From Anaerolineales bacterium (GTDB taxonomy: Bacteria; Chloroflexota; Anaerolineae; Anaerolineales; Villigracilaceae), in assembly GCA_016789205.1 (NCBI GenBank), contig JAEURF010000040.1:1-9887 (forward strand): a DNA stretch of 9,887 nt, in the 5' to 3' direction. This document shows, one piece after another, positions 1 through 6,283 of the stretch. Positions within the stretch are counted from its first letter, which is position 1, and each line of letters begins with the position of its first letter. Under the pieces are notes generated by a model. The model was not told the origin of the DNA and did not search any database. It saw only the letters and a list, made by a program, of their open reading frames with translations. Both the position numbers and the translations under genes were made by a program.

Positions 1-1
1 T

Positions 2-781
2 AATGCGATACCAGGTCCATTCATTCGTGGACGAGTTGGAGATACAGTTCTTTTGAACATCACCAATGACCCAACCAGTTTGCACCCACATAATGTAGAT
101 TTTCATGCGGTTACGGGTCCAGGGGGCGGTGCGGCGGCAACTATTGTTGGTCCAGGCGAAACAAAACAAATGACCTTCAAATTGCTTAACCCAGGTTTAT
201 ATGTCTATCATTGTGCTTTTGGAAACCCAGGCTTACACATGACACACGTCATGTACGGATTAATCCTTGTTGAACCAGAAGGTGGCTTGCCCCCTGTTGA
301 TAAAGAGTTCTACATTATGCAAGGCGAGTATTACACCGAAGGTGCATTAGGTAGAGAAGGGCTACAACTCTTCGATACACAAGCCTATCTTGACGGCAAG
401 CCACAATATGTCATCTTCAATGGCAAAACTGGTGCATTGATGAACAATATGGAAGCCGAAGTTGGCGATACAGTTCGGATGTACGTCGGCAATGGTGGCG
501 TAAACTTGATTTCAAGTTTCCATGTGATTGGTGAAATTTTTGACCGCGTCTACCGTGAGGGCGACTTGGTCACTCCACCTGCAGAAGGGTTACAAACTAC
601 ATTAGTTCCCGCTGGTGGAGCAGTCATGGTCGAATTCAAACTTGAATATCCGGGCAACTTCGTCCTCGTTGACCATGCTCTCGCTAGAGTTGACCGTGGT
701 GCATGGGGCGTACTCCATGTCACAGGTCCAGCCGACCCAACCATTTATGATGGCGAAATCACAACAGGTGGCGGACATTAA
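2..781 (+). CDS. nirK: Copper-containing nitrite reductase, NirK type (5' end outside the window)
   Basis: This is the C-terminal ~259 residues of a two-cupredoxin-domain nitrite reductase, which reduces nitrite to nitric oxide on the outer side of the membrane. The frame is open from base 2, so the start lies upstream. All copper ligands seem present. The HNVDFH motif (89-106) gives the type 1 His, the catalytic Asp and a type 2 His. YHC (206-214) gives a type 2 His and the type 1 Cys. His at 236-238 and Met at 251-253 complete the type 1 site. The second domain has the catalytic His (521-523, in SSFHVIG) and the last type 2 His (674-676, in LVDHAL). The short Cys-to-His loop and the MYGLILVEP segment resemble class II NirK. 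The protein ends soon after the second cupredoxin domain with Gly-Gly-Gly-His, so no C-terminal cytochrome c or extra cupredoxin is fused. No other denitrification gene is visible downstream. A general multicopper oxidase is less likely because the ligand spacing is that of NirK. Confidence 0.93.
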   Translation, partial: NAIPGPFIRGRVGDTVLLNITNDPTSLHPHNVDFHAVTGPGGGAAATIVGPGETKQMTFKLLNPGLYVYHCAFGNPGLHMTHVMYGLILVEPEGGLPPVDKEFYIMQGEYYTEGALGREGLQLFDTQAYLDGKPQYVIFNGKTGALMNNMEAEVGDTVRMYVGNGGVNLISSFHVIGEIFDRVYREGDLVTPPAEGLQTTLVPAGGAVMVEFKLEYPGNFVLVDHALARVDRGAWGVLHVTGPADPTIYDGEITTGGGH

Positions 782-793
782 ACAATTAGGCAT

Positions 794-825
794 AAAAAGA
801 CCTGCTCAAATGAGCAGGTCTTTTT
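794..825 (+). terminator. Intrinsic terminator after nirK
   Basis: A perfect 15-bp inverted repeat (794-808 against 811-825) has the GC-rich core GACCTGCTCA and ends in five T. It begins 13 nt after the nirK stop codon. The A-tract on the left would also let it act on the other strand, but no minus-strand gene ends here. It separates nirK transcription from the permease gene. Confidence 0.93.
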
Positions 826-839
826 ATTGCCAATCTGAA

Positions 840-848
840 TGTTATAAT
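840..848 (+). promoter_or_regulatory. Extended -10 promoter of the MatC-like permease gene
   Basis: TGTTATAAT is a full TG-N-TATAAT extended -10 element. It lies directly after the nirK terminator. No good -35 hexamer stands 16-19 bp upstream, where the terminator T-tract lies, which fits an extended -10 promoter. The expected transcription start is near 855, giving only about 10 nt of leader, with a weak AGG at 856-858 before the ATG at 865. Confidence 0.65.
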
Positions 849-864
849 CTTGTTTAGGTCAATT

Positions 865-2118
865 ATGTCTGTTGATATTCTCACACTCCTTGCTTTGATT
901 GTAGTCATTATCATTTCCGCAATCAGAACAGACATAAACACCGGCGTACTTGCAGTTGCATTTGCTTATGTGGTTGGGGTTTATTTTGCCGGGCTAACTG
1001 TCAGTGAAGTTTCAACATACTTACCCGAACAACTGGTATTAACACTTGTTGGCATTACCTTGCTATTCGAAATGGCTCACGAAAATGGCACATTAGATAA
1101 ATTAGCTGGTTTCGCAATGAAGTCCGTACGCGGACACCCAGCCTTGCTCCCCTTTATTTTCTTTTTCCTAACCTTCATCTTATCCGCTATTGGACCAGGC
1201 AACATCGCCGCAGTGGCACTCATCGCACCGATTGGCATGGCAGTTGCAATCAACTCAGGAATCAACCCGATGGTGATGGCAATTATGATTTGTACCGGAG
1301 CCAATGCCGGCGCATTTTCGCCAGTTGCATTAACCGGCATCATCAACACAGGCTTGATGAATCAAATTGGCATTAATGACCCCGCTATCACTTTACAAAT
1401 TTTCCTTCTCGTAGCAGGCTTGCAATCTATCAGCGCATTAGTTGCTTATTTTTTCTTTCGTGGTTATCGCATTCAAACCGCCCAAGCCAATCCTCTATTA
1501 ACTCAATCAAACATCCAACAATTTAATACTCGACAGATAATTACCTTAATCGCAATTATGGCTTTGGTGGTCAGCGTGGTCGTTTTCAATATATCTGTAA
1601 CCATTGGGGTTTTTGTATTGGCTGGCATATTAGCATTATTCAAAATTGGCGATTTAGATAAAGGACTTCAACAACTCCCTTGGGGAATTATTTCGCTAGT
1701 AGCAGGCATAAGCATTTTAGTCGGCTTGCTTGAAATCACCGGCGGGCTTGATTTAGCAACAAACATTTTAGCATCCTATTCATCTACAACAACAATCAAT
1801 GGATTATTAGCCTTTATCACGGGGCTTGTCTCCATTTACAGCAGTTCATCAGGCGTTGTGATGCCAACATTTATTCCGCTCTTGCCATCCTTAATCGAAA
1901 GATTAGGCGGCGGAAACCTAATTGATATGGTCGTTGCTGTAGATGTCGGTTCACACTTAGTAGATGTCAGCCCATTATCCACACTCGGCGCTTTGTGCTT
2001 AGCGGCACTTCCAGCAACGATAAACAAATCAAAAATATTCAGAGGCTTATTACTCTGGGGCATCTCCATGTCAGTTGTCGGAGCCATATTGGCATTTCTC
2101 TTTTTAGATTTGCTATAA
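865..2118 (+). CDS. MatC-like permease of the SLC13/ion transporter superfamily (putative dicarboxylate carrier)
   Basis: This is a 417-residue, very hydrophobic inner-membrane protein with roughly 11-13 transmembrane segments. The N-terminal half reads like the MatC N-terminal family of malonate/dicarboxylate carriers: a helix pair, the stretch LTLVGITLLFEMAHENGTLD, a helix ending in a GPGN turn, and GANAGAFSPVALTGIIN, resembling the HGAQAGGFSPISIYG segment of rhizobial MatC. The C-terminal half repeats a similar layout, including YSSSSGVVMPTFIPLLPSL and a polar re-entrant segment near VGSHLVDVSPLSTLGALCL, as expected from the inverted-repeat fold of the superfamily. I chose the ATG at 865. 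A TTG at 850 in the same frame lies against the -10 box and would precede transcription. Substrate and coupling ion cannot be read from the sequence; an organic dianion such as malonate or succinate is inferred from the family. No malonate catabolism genes are adjacent. The stop codon lies inside the -10 box of the next gene. Confidence 0.8.
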   Translation: MSVDILTLLALIVVIIISAIRTDINTGVLAVAFAYVVGVYFAGLTVSEVSTYLPEQLVLTLVGITLLFEMAHENGTLDKLAGFAMKSVRGHPALLPFIFFFLTFILSAIGPGNIAAVALIAPIGMAVAINSGINPMVMAIMICTGANAGAFSPVALTGIINTGLMNQIGINDPAITLQIFLLVAGLQSISALVAYFFFRGYRIQTAQANPLLTQSNIQQFNTRQIITLIAIMALVVSVVVFNISVTIGVFVLAGILALFKIGDLDKGLQQLPWGIISLVAGISILVGLLEITGGLDLATNILASYSSTTTINGLLAFITGLVSIYSSSSGVVMPTFIPLLPSLIERLGGGNLIDMVVAVDVGSHLVDVSPLSTLGALCLAALPATINKSKIFRGLLLWGISMSVVGAILAFLFLDLL

Positions 2119-2119
2119 T
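2089..2119 (+). promoter_or_regulatory. Promoter of the lipoprotein gene, probably giving a leaderless mRNA
   Basis: TTGGCA (2089-2094) lies 19 bp before TATAAT (2114-2119), and TG at 2111-2112 makes an extended -10. The element sits in the end of the permease gene and overlaps its stop codon (2116-2118). The ATG at 2126 follows the -10 box after only 6 nt, so transcription would start at or next to the start codon and leave no room for a ribosome binding site. Confidence 0.7.
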
Positions 2120-2125
2120 CTCAAG

Positions 2126-2755
2126 ATGAAAAACAAAACGCTTCTTTCTTTAACGTTCAGCCTGATTCTGTTTTTATCAGCATCCTGCTCGCGGACACCG
2201 ACTCCCAGCCCAGCACAACAGATTCAACAAGCTGTTGCCGCTACTATTGCCGCAATGCCGGTCACTACAAACATTCCGCCCTCAACGCCATTTCCCTCCC
2301 CAACGCCATTTAGTTTGGCAGGTTTATTCTGTGAATATCAATTCTGCATCGGTCACCCTTTTGACGTATCATTTTTTGACGTCAGCGCACAACAAAACCC
2401 AGCCTCACCTAGTACTTATAGTCAAGGCTTACTGGCGGCATTCAATGCCAATTTATTTTTACAAGTGATGTGGCAAATTTCACCCGGTACCGCCGACCCT
2501 AAATTTTTACTCGATACCATCTTAGATGACCAAGTTGATACAGCTTCCGGCAGTGAAGATGTATTTCTAGTTCGAGATATGAATGTACTTTATGGCGCGA
2601 TTACAACCATTGCTACACCCGCCTTACCTTTTGGTGGCTCCGCCGCATGGACATGCGGAGACAGAGTCTTTGCATGGAAGGTATATGTCCCCAATGCAGA
2701 ATCAGCCCGCCCCTTGTTTGATGAGGCGTTAGCCCGATTCAGATGCGAAAGATAA
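2126..2755 (+). CDS. Putative small exported lipoprotein of unknown function
   Basis: This is a 209-residue protein I do not recognise beyond its export signals. MKNK is followed by a hydrophobic stretch and a lipobox-like LSASC, with Cys at residue 21. The -3 position is Ser rather than the usual Leu, so lipidation is likely but not certain. A Ser/Thr/Pro-rich linker with TPTPSP and PSPTPF follows, a style common in Anaerolineae surface proteins. The mature domain starts near residue 65 with LFCEYQFCIGHPFDVSFFD and holds four Cys (two near 69-74, one in WTCGD, one in the terminal FRCER) that could form disulfides outside the cell. No catalytic motif is visible. The start is the ATG that sits 6 nt after a strong -10 box, and it lies only 8 nt past the permease stop. 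A membrane-anchored binding or accessory protein is possible but not shown. Confidence 0.8.
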   Translation: MKNKTLLSLTFSLILFLSASCSRTPTPSPAQQIQQAVAATIAAMPVTTNIPPSTPFPSPTPFSLAGLFCEYQFCIGHPFDVSFFDVSAQQNPASPSTYSQGLLAAFNANLFLQVMWQISPGTADPKFLLDTILDDQVDTASGSEDVFLVRDMNVLYGAITTIATPALPFGGSAAWTCGDRVFAWKVYVPNAESARPLFDEALARFRCER

Positions 2756-2759
2756 TCAC

Positions 2760-2812
2760 CGTCCCGCAGGTTAAATCAAAGAATCAAAATCTTCTCAAAA
2801 ACCTGCGGGACG
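2760..2812. repeat. Long GC-rich palindrome between the lipoprotein and L7/L12-like genes
   Basis: The arms CGTCCCGCAGGTT (2760-2772) and AACCTGCGGGACG (2800-2812) match perfectly over 13 bp around a 27-nt A-rich centre. The centre has a weak inner AAGA/TCTT pair. The element starts 4 nt after the lipoprotein stop and ends just before the ribosome binding site of the next gene. Only a short T run (GTTTG) follows, so it is a poor classic terminator. It may stabilise the mRNA end, weakly attenuate, or be a dispersed palindromic repeat. Confidence 0.8.
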
Positions 2813-2830
2813 TTTGAAAGGAAAATAAAT

Positions 2831-3079
2831 ATGTCTACAGAAATTGATTTAATCCAACTGCGTGCACGCGTTAACGAATTAGAAGACCGCTTGAAATTTA
2901 TCTACGACCATTTGCGCATTGAATATTCAGATAACCCTGATAAAAAGAATGCGAAGATAATTGAAGTGCTAAAAGCAGGTAATAAAATTGAAGCGATTAA
3001 GGTCTATCGAGAAATGTATAACGTCGGTTTAGCCGAAGCCAAAGAAGCGATAGATAAGATGGAAGCACGCTATTTATAA
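2831..3079 (+). CDS. Small coiled-coil protein with an L7/L12 C-terminal-like domain
   Basis: This is an 82-residue cytoplasmic protein. Residues 1-30 form a charged heptad-like helix (IDLIQLRARVNELEDRLKFI), probably a coiled coil. Residues about 43-82 resemble the C-terminal domain of ribosomal protein bL12: a helix ending VLKAGNKIEAIKVYREMYNVGLAEAKEAIDKM, where the GLAEAK turn matches the GLKEAK segment of bL12. It is too short, and has the wrong N-terminus and no hinge, to be the ribosomal protein itself. Stand-alone proteins of this kind are often auto-annotated as L7/L12; their role is unknown, and binding of a protein partner through the domain is only an inference. A good Shine-Dalgarno AAAGGA (2817-2822) stands 8 nt before the ATG. 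The gene ends by overlapping the convergent hydrolase gene by 6 bp. Confidence 0.82.
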   Translation: MSTEIDLIQLRARVNELEDRLKFIYDHLRIEYSDNPDKKNAKIIEVLKAGNKIEAIKVYREMYNVGLAEAKEAIDKMEARYL

Positions 3080-4006
3080 AACTTTAGTTTTCAACCAATT
3101 TTCAATTGTTTCTAAAACAATCGGTTCAACTGGTTTACTCAACAACTTCGTAGTCTCTAAAATAGATGGCTTGCCTTCGTCAAAGCGCAAAACATGCGTT
3201 AGATTCTTAATCACATGTTTTGCTACTGGAGCATTCACCAACTCAGCAATTTTGTGAACATCGGCAGGATCGCATTGCAAATCTTTTTCTCCACCAATAA
3301 TTAACATCGGACTTGTAATTTGTTTGAAGATGGCAGGCGGGTCGAGGCTAATTAATTCGCGCAAAGATTTTGCTGGTATTTTTTGAAGCATCACTCGCAT
3401 TGTATCTTTGTCTGATGATTTTAATTTATCAATTAATTTTTTCTGGCTTTCTACATTCGCACCCATCATGCGCCCTAATGATTTACGAATAAACCCACCA
3501 AAACCTTTTAATTCCTCAAACTCTTTTTCAACTTGTGCAGCTTGCTTCATAAGAATAGAGTCTATTTTGTCTACAAACGGGCAAAGCAAAATGTGTCCTG
3601 CTACACTTTGGCGTTGAATATTGACCTGTGGAGCAATAATACAACCTTCACTATGACCCAACAAAAATATTTGATTTACATCAAAATATTCATACGTTTT
3701 TGCAAAATCAAACCAACTAACAGCATCATCTACAACGTCAAATAGACCCGCTGAATAATAATCTCCAGTGCTTTTGCCACACCCTCGTTTGTCGTAACGT
3801 AAACTTGCAATGCCTTGCTGTACCAAAGAATGAGCAATAGCATTAAACACATTTAGTTTTTGCACTGGCATATTTTCATCACGGTCTAGCGGACCACTGC
3901 CGTGAATCATCAAAACGACAGGGAATCTGCCTTCTTCACTTGGAAGGCAGATTGTGCCTGATAAGTTATTTCCATTTGCATTGATGTTAATTTCTTTTTC
4001 AATCAT
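3074..4006 (-). CDS. Alpha/beta hydrolase (S9/BAAT-type esterase or acyl hydrolase)
   Basis: This is a 310-residue soluble protein with no signal peptide. The core fold and catalytic signals are clear: an oxyanion-hole HGSG (residues 35-38), the strand and turn YDKRGCGKS (71-79), the nucleophile elbow GHSEG with Ser119, the acid after the sixth strand in GGEKDLQCDP (Asp242 or Asp246), and the base His271 in NLTHVLR. A helical cap lies between about 145 and 225. It belongs with predicted hydrolases that cleave ester or acyl bonds of small molecules; the substrate cannot be read. The reading starts at an ATG with AAGGA 8-10 nt upstream on the minus strand. galE ends 65 nt upstream with no clear terminator between, so the two may share a transcript. 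The 3' end overlaps the convergent L7/L12-like gene. Confidence 0.88.
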   Translation of the reverse strand: MIEKEININANGNNLSGTICLPSEEGRFPVVLMIHGSGPLDRDENMPVQKLNVFNAIAHSLVQQGIASLRYDKRGCGKSTGDYYSAGLFDVVDDAVSWFDFAKTYEYFDVNQIFLLGHSEGCIIAPQVNIQRQSVAGHILLCPFVDKIDSILMKQAAQVEKEFEELKGFGGFIRKSLGRMMGANVESQKKLIDKLKSSDKDTMRVMLQKIPAKSLRELISLDPPAIFKQITSPMLIIGGEKDLQCDPADVHKIAELVNAPVAKHVIKNLTHVLRFDEGKPSILETTKLLSKPVEPIVLETIENWLKTKVL

Positions 4007-4071
4007 ATTCTTTTTCCTTCTTAGGGTTTGATGATAAAAATACGATAAAAAGAAAATTTCGTTGCAGAATT

Positions 4072-5046
4072 TTATTCATACCCATTCGGATGTGATTTGT
4101 GCCATTCCCACGCGCTTGACAAAATATCTTGTAAATTTGTATTTTGTGGTTTCCAACCCAATTCATTCATAATCTTTTTTGGCGATGCTACCAAACGAGC
4201 CGAATCACCGGGGCGACGTGGAGCCTCAATCGCTGGAATTGTATGACCTGCAACTTTTCTCGCAGTTTCAATCACTTCACGCACCGAAAAACCATTGCCA
4301 CTCCCCACGTTGTAAATTAATCTATCCTTTTTATCCAAAGCATTTAATGCCAGAGTATGAGCTGAGACTAAATCAGCAATATGAATGTAATCACGAATAC
4401 AAGTCCCATCAGGTGTTGGGTAATCTGTTCCATAAATCGTTGCAGATTCTGCTTGACCTAAAGCAATTTGCAACACACGCGGAATCAAATGTGACTCAGG
4501 TTGATGCGCTTCTCCCCTGCCCGGTAATGCTCCACACGCGTTGAAATATCTCAACGCCGCAAAATGTAATCCATAAATACTGCGATACCATTCAAGCGTT
4601 TGTTCGGTCATTAATTTTGTGTGACCATATACATTGGTTGGTCCAAGTGGCGATTCTTCTGTCAATGGTTCTTCGCTCGATTGATACACCGCCGCCGTAG
4701 ATGAAAACACAAATTTTTTCACACCTGTTTGTACCGCTGTTTCCATCAAACTTAATGAATTCGTAAAATTGTTTCTGAAAAATTTTCCAGGGTCTTTCAT
4801 ACTTTCGCCTGCTTCGATAAATGCCGCAAAGTGCATGACTGCATCATATTTTTTGGATGTTAACGCTTCGGCGAGTGCATGGCTATCATCTAACGAAGCA
4901 TGGATAAATTCCGCTTCTTCCGGAACTGCGGCTTGGTGACCGGTCACCAGCGAGTCATACACTGTGACATTGTTTCCTGCTTTGATTAATGCTTCTGCTG
5001 TCGCAGAACCAATATAACCCGCCCCACCTGTAATAAAGATATTCAT
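4072..5046 (-). CDS. galE: UDP-glucose 4-epimerase
   Basis: This is a 324-residue extended short-chain dehydrogenase that interconverts UDP-glucose and UDP-galactose with tightly bound NAD in the cytoplasm, for galactose use and glycan building. The NAD-binding TGGAGYIGS is at residues 6-14. The catalytic triad is complete: Ser in FSSTAAVY (115-117), Tyr140 and Lys144 in YGHTK. The GalE-specific segments RYFNACGA (166-173), HLIPR (186-190), the GTCIRDYIHIADL stretch and YNVGSGNGFSV follow, and the length is normal for the family. The start is supported by a strong Shine-Dalgarno GAAGGAGA (minus strand, 5051-5058) 4 nt before the ATG. A long palindrome lies in its presumed 5' leader. The same DNA would supply UDP-galactose to envelope glycosyltransferases; whether the one at 7546 uses it is not known. 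Confidence 0.96.
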   Translation of the reverse strand: MNIFITGGAGYIGSATAEALIKAGNNVTVYDSLVTGHQAAVPEEAEFIHASLDDSHALAEALTSKKYDAVMHFAAFIEAGESMKDPGKFFRNNFTNSLSLMETAVQTGVKKFVFSSTAAVYQSSEEPLTEESPLGPTNVYGHTKLMTEQTLEWYRSIYGLHFAALRYFNACGALPGRGEAHQPESHLIPRVLQIALGQAESATIYGTDYPTPDGTCIRDYIHIADLVSAHTLALNALDKKDRLIYNVGSGNGFSVREVIETARKVAGHTIPAIEAPRRPGDSARLVASPKKIMNELGWKPQNTNLQDILSSAWEWHKSHPNGYE

Positions 5047-5063
5047 TCAGTCTCCTTCAACAG

Positions 5064-5119
5064 GGTGCGTCGCACTTTCCCGATAGGATTAATCTTCCTA
5101 TTATCAGGTGCGACGCACT
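5064..5119. repeat. Double palindrome in the galE leader
   Basis: GTGCGTCGCAC (5065-5075) and GTGCGACGCAC (5108-5118) are inverted copies. Each is itself a palindrome around its central base, so they also form a direct repeat GGTGCG-T/A-CGCACT. Between them lies a small hairpin, ATAGGA (5083-5088) with TCCTAT (5096-5101). A run of six T follows on the plus strand, where no gene needs ending; on the minus strand, the direction of galE and the esterase, no T run follows. This makes a simple terminator for the neighbouring genes unlikely. Confidence 0.8.
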
Positions 5120-5131
5120 CTTTTTTACAAA

Positions 5132-5137
5132 ATTATA
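5132..5137 (-). promoter_or_regulatory. Possible -10 box for galE
   Basis: The minus strand reads TATAAT from 5137 to 5132, directly after the esterase stop codon. TTGGGT at 5158-5153 is a partial -35 at 15 bp. Transcription from about 5125 would give galE a leader of nearly 80 nt that contains the double palindrome. The weak -35 keeps this tentative. Confidence 0.4.
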
Positions 5138-5139
5138 TC

Positions 5140-6027
5140 TTATTGATTTTCAACCCAACCACTTGCATACCAGCGCAAATATTCTTCCACATGTGCAGAC
5201 CAATATTCTTCTGTATGACTGCCTGCATAAAAATGAAATTCATGGATATAACCAATGCGTGTGAGAACTTGTTCAAATAGTAATATGCTATCTAGTTCAC
5301 TATCATTATCGCCAACATCTACCCACAAACGCGGGCGGGATTCTTCGGGAATATTTTTAATCACTCTTTCAATAGCAGGTGCATCGTCTAAAAAGATAGC
5401 AGGCGAATGTAAACCAAGTGAACTAAATAGGTTTGGATGTTCAAAGCCGAGTTTAATAGTCCAGCCGCCGCCGCGTGAGAGACCTCCGAGAAAACGATTT
5501 TCGCGGTTTGGGTTGGTGCGATAATTTTTGTCAACGTATGGAATGAGATGATTAATGAATCTGTCGCCAAAGCCTGCACCAGCGGGGAGATTCCAAAAAC
5601 GGTCATCAGGAAAGACAATAATAAAAGGCGGGCTTTCATTTGAAAAAAACAATTTGTCTGCAATTTGAGGCACGCCAAGCCTCACCCATTGGTCTTGATT
5701 GTATGTTTGTCCATGCAGTAAATATAAAACTGGATATTTTTTATCTGTTAATTCGTTATAACATGGTGGAAGATAAATCAAAAATTCTTGGGGCGGATTG
5801 GTTGTGGAAATTACATCCGCTTTTACTTCGCCAGGTTGTGTAAGACAGGTTAAAGGAGTAGCAGTTGCGGTTGGTGGAATCGGGCTGGGGGTCAATGTTT
5901 GTGTTGCGGTTGGTGGTGGAATGGTGGCTGTGGGGGTTGGAGAAATGTCTACGCTGGAGGAACAAGCTGAAATTAAATAGAGAAGCGGGAGAAATATCTG
6001 AAACAAATTTGCTTGACGTATACTCAT
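5140..6027 (-). CDS. Secreted lipoprotein esterase (esterase D/feruloyl-esterase-like)
   Basis: This 295-residue protein starts with a lipoprotein signal (MSIRQANLFQIFLPLLY, then LISAC with Cys22), so it should be anchored outside the cell. A Pro/Thr/Ser linker with SPTPTATIPPP follows to about residue 60. The rest is an alpha/beta hydrolase of the Esterase family (Esterase D, Fes, feruloyl esterase group): YPVLYLLHG (98-106) for the oxyanion side, IIVFPDDR, the nucleophile elbow GLSRGG with Ser184, an acid in VGDNDSELD (Asp240/Asp242), and His271 in AGSHTEEYW. It probably cleaves esters of surface or environmental polymers; the substrate is unknown. An in-frame ATG 9 bp upstream (6036) overlaps a TATAAT box, so I prefer the ATG at 6027, which lies 7 nt after that box. 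The linker is encoded by a low-complexity T/G-rich tract near 5850-5945 (plus-strand reading). Confidence 0.88.
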   Translation of the reverse strand: MSIRQANLFQIFLPLLYLISACSSSVDISPTPTATIPPPTATQTLTPSPIPPTATATPLTCLTQPGEVKADVISTTNPPQEFLIYLPPCYNELTDKKYPVLYLLHGQTYNQDQWVRLGVPQIADKLFFSNESPPFIIVFPDDRFWNLPAGAGFGDRFINHLIPYVDKNYRTNPNRENRFLGGLSRGGGWTIKLGFEHPNLFSSLGLHSPAIFLDDAPAIERVIKNIPEESRPRLWVDVGDNDSELDSILLFEQVLTRIGYIHEFHFYAGSHTEEYWSAHVEEYLRWYASGWVENQ

Positions 6028-6042
6028 CCTTCGCATTATACT
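6013..6042 (+). promoter_or_regulatory. Promoter of the tRNA-Pro gene
   Basis: TTGACG (6013-6018) and TATACT (6037-6042) are each one base from consensus and 18 bp apart. Transcription would start near 6049, 13 nt before the mature tRNA 5' end. The -35 lies inside the coding start of the divergent esterase gene. Confidence 0.7.
6035..6040 (-). promoter_or_regulatory. Candidate -10 box of the esterase gene
   Basis: The minus strand reads TATAAT from 6040 to 6035, 7 nt before the ATG at 6027, which would give a leaderless mRNA. There is no TG extension and no clear -35 upstream. It overlaps the -10 of the tRNA promoter on the other strand, and since TATACT and its complement look alike the box could be partly a by-product of that promoter. 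Confidence 0.5.
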
Positions 6043-6061
6043 CGGCGGGCTTGATATGTTT

Positions 6062-6201
<140 letters not shown>

Positions 6202-6203
6202 AG

Positions 6204-6238
6204 AAAGACCACGTTATATTTTCATAACGGGTCTTTTT
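6204..6238 (+). terminator. Intrinsic terminator of the tRNA-Pro transcript
   Basis: AAAGACC (6204-6210) pairs with GGTCTTT (6230-6236) and CGTTAT (6212-6217) with ATAACG (6224-6229) around the loop ATTTTC, with one bulged A at 6211. A run of five T closes it. It ends 46 nt before the next gene and isolates the tRNA transcript. Confidence 0.9.
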
Positions 6239-6260
6239 CATTTAACCCATTGTGTTAAAA

Positions 6261-6277
6261 TATAATTACGAAGAGGA
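6261..6277 (+). promoter_or_regulatory. -10 box and ribosome binding site of the 100-residue protein gene
   Basis: TATAAT (6261-6266) stands just after the tRNA terminator, with no convincing -35 at the right distance. AAGAGGA (6271-6277) is a Shine-Dalgarno sequence 6 nt before the ATG at 6284. The expected transcription start (about 6273) falls inside or at the edge of the Shine-Dalgarno, so the leader would be about 10 nt. Confidence 0.55.
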
Positions 6278-6283
6278 AAAAAA

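Noticed and set aside
615..857. Plus-strand 80-codon open frame over the nirK 3' end and terminator
   Set aside because: It runs in another frame through conserved NirK codons and across the terminator; it has no ribosome binding site or recognisable product.
3105..3121. ATTGTTT-CTA-AAACAAT hairpin as a terminator of the L7/L12-like gene
   Set aside because: The stem is only 7 bp, AT-only but for one pair, has no T run after it and lies in hydrolase coding sequence.
4179..4544. Plus-strand 121-codon open frame antisense to galE
   Set aside because: galE is intact on the other strand with all motifs; this frame has no start signals and no recognisable features.
5388..5678. Minus-strand 96-codon open frame inside the esterase gene
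   Set aside because: It is an out-of-frame reading of the esterase coding strand, whose catalytic motifs are clear in the real frame.
5850..5960. Low-complexity GGTTG/GGTGG tract as a tandem repeat or G-quadruplex region
   Set aside because: It is explained by the Thr/Pro/Ala codons of the lipoprotein linker on the minus strand, and the repeat units are irregular.
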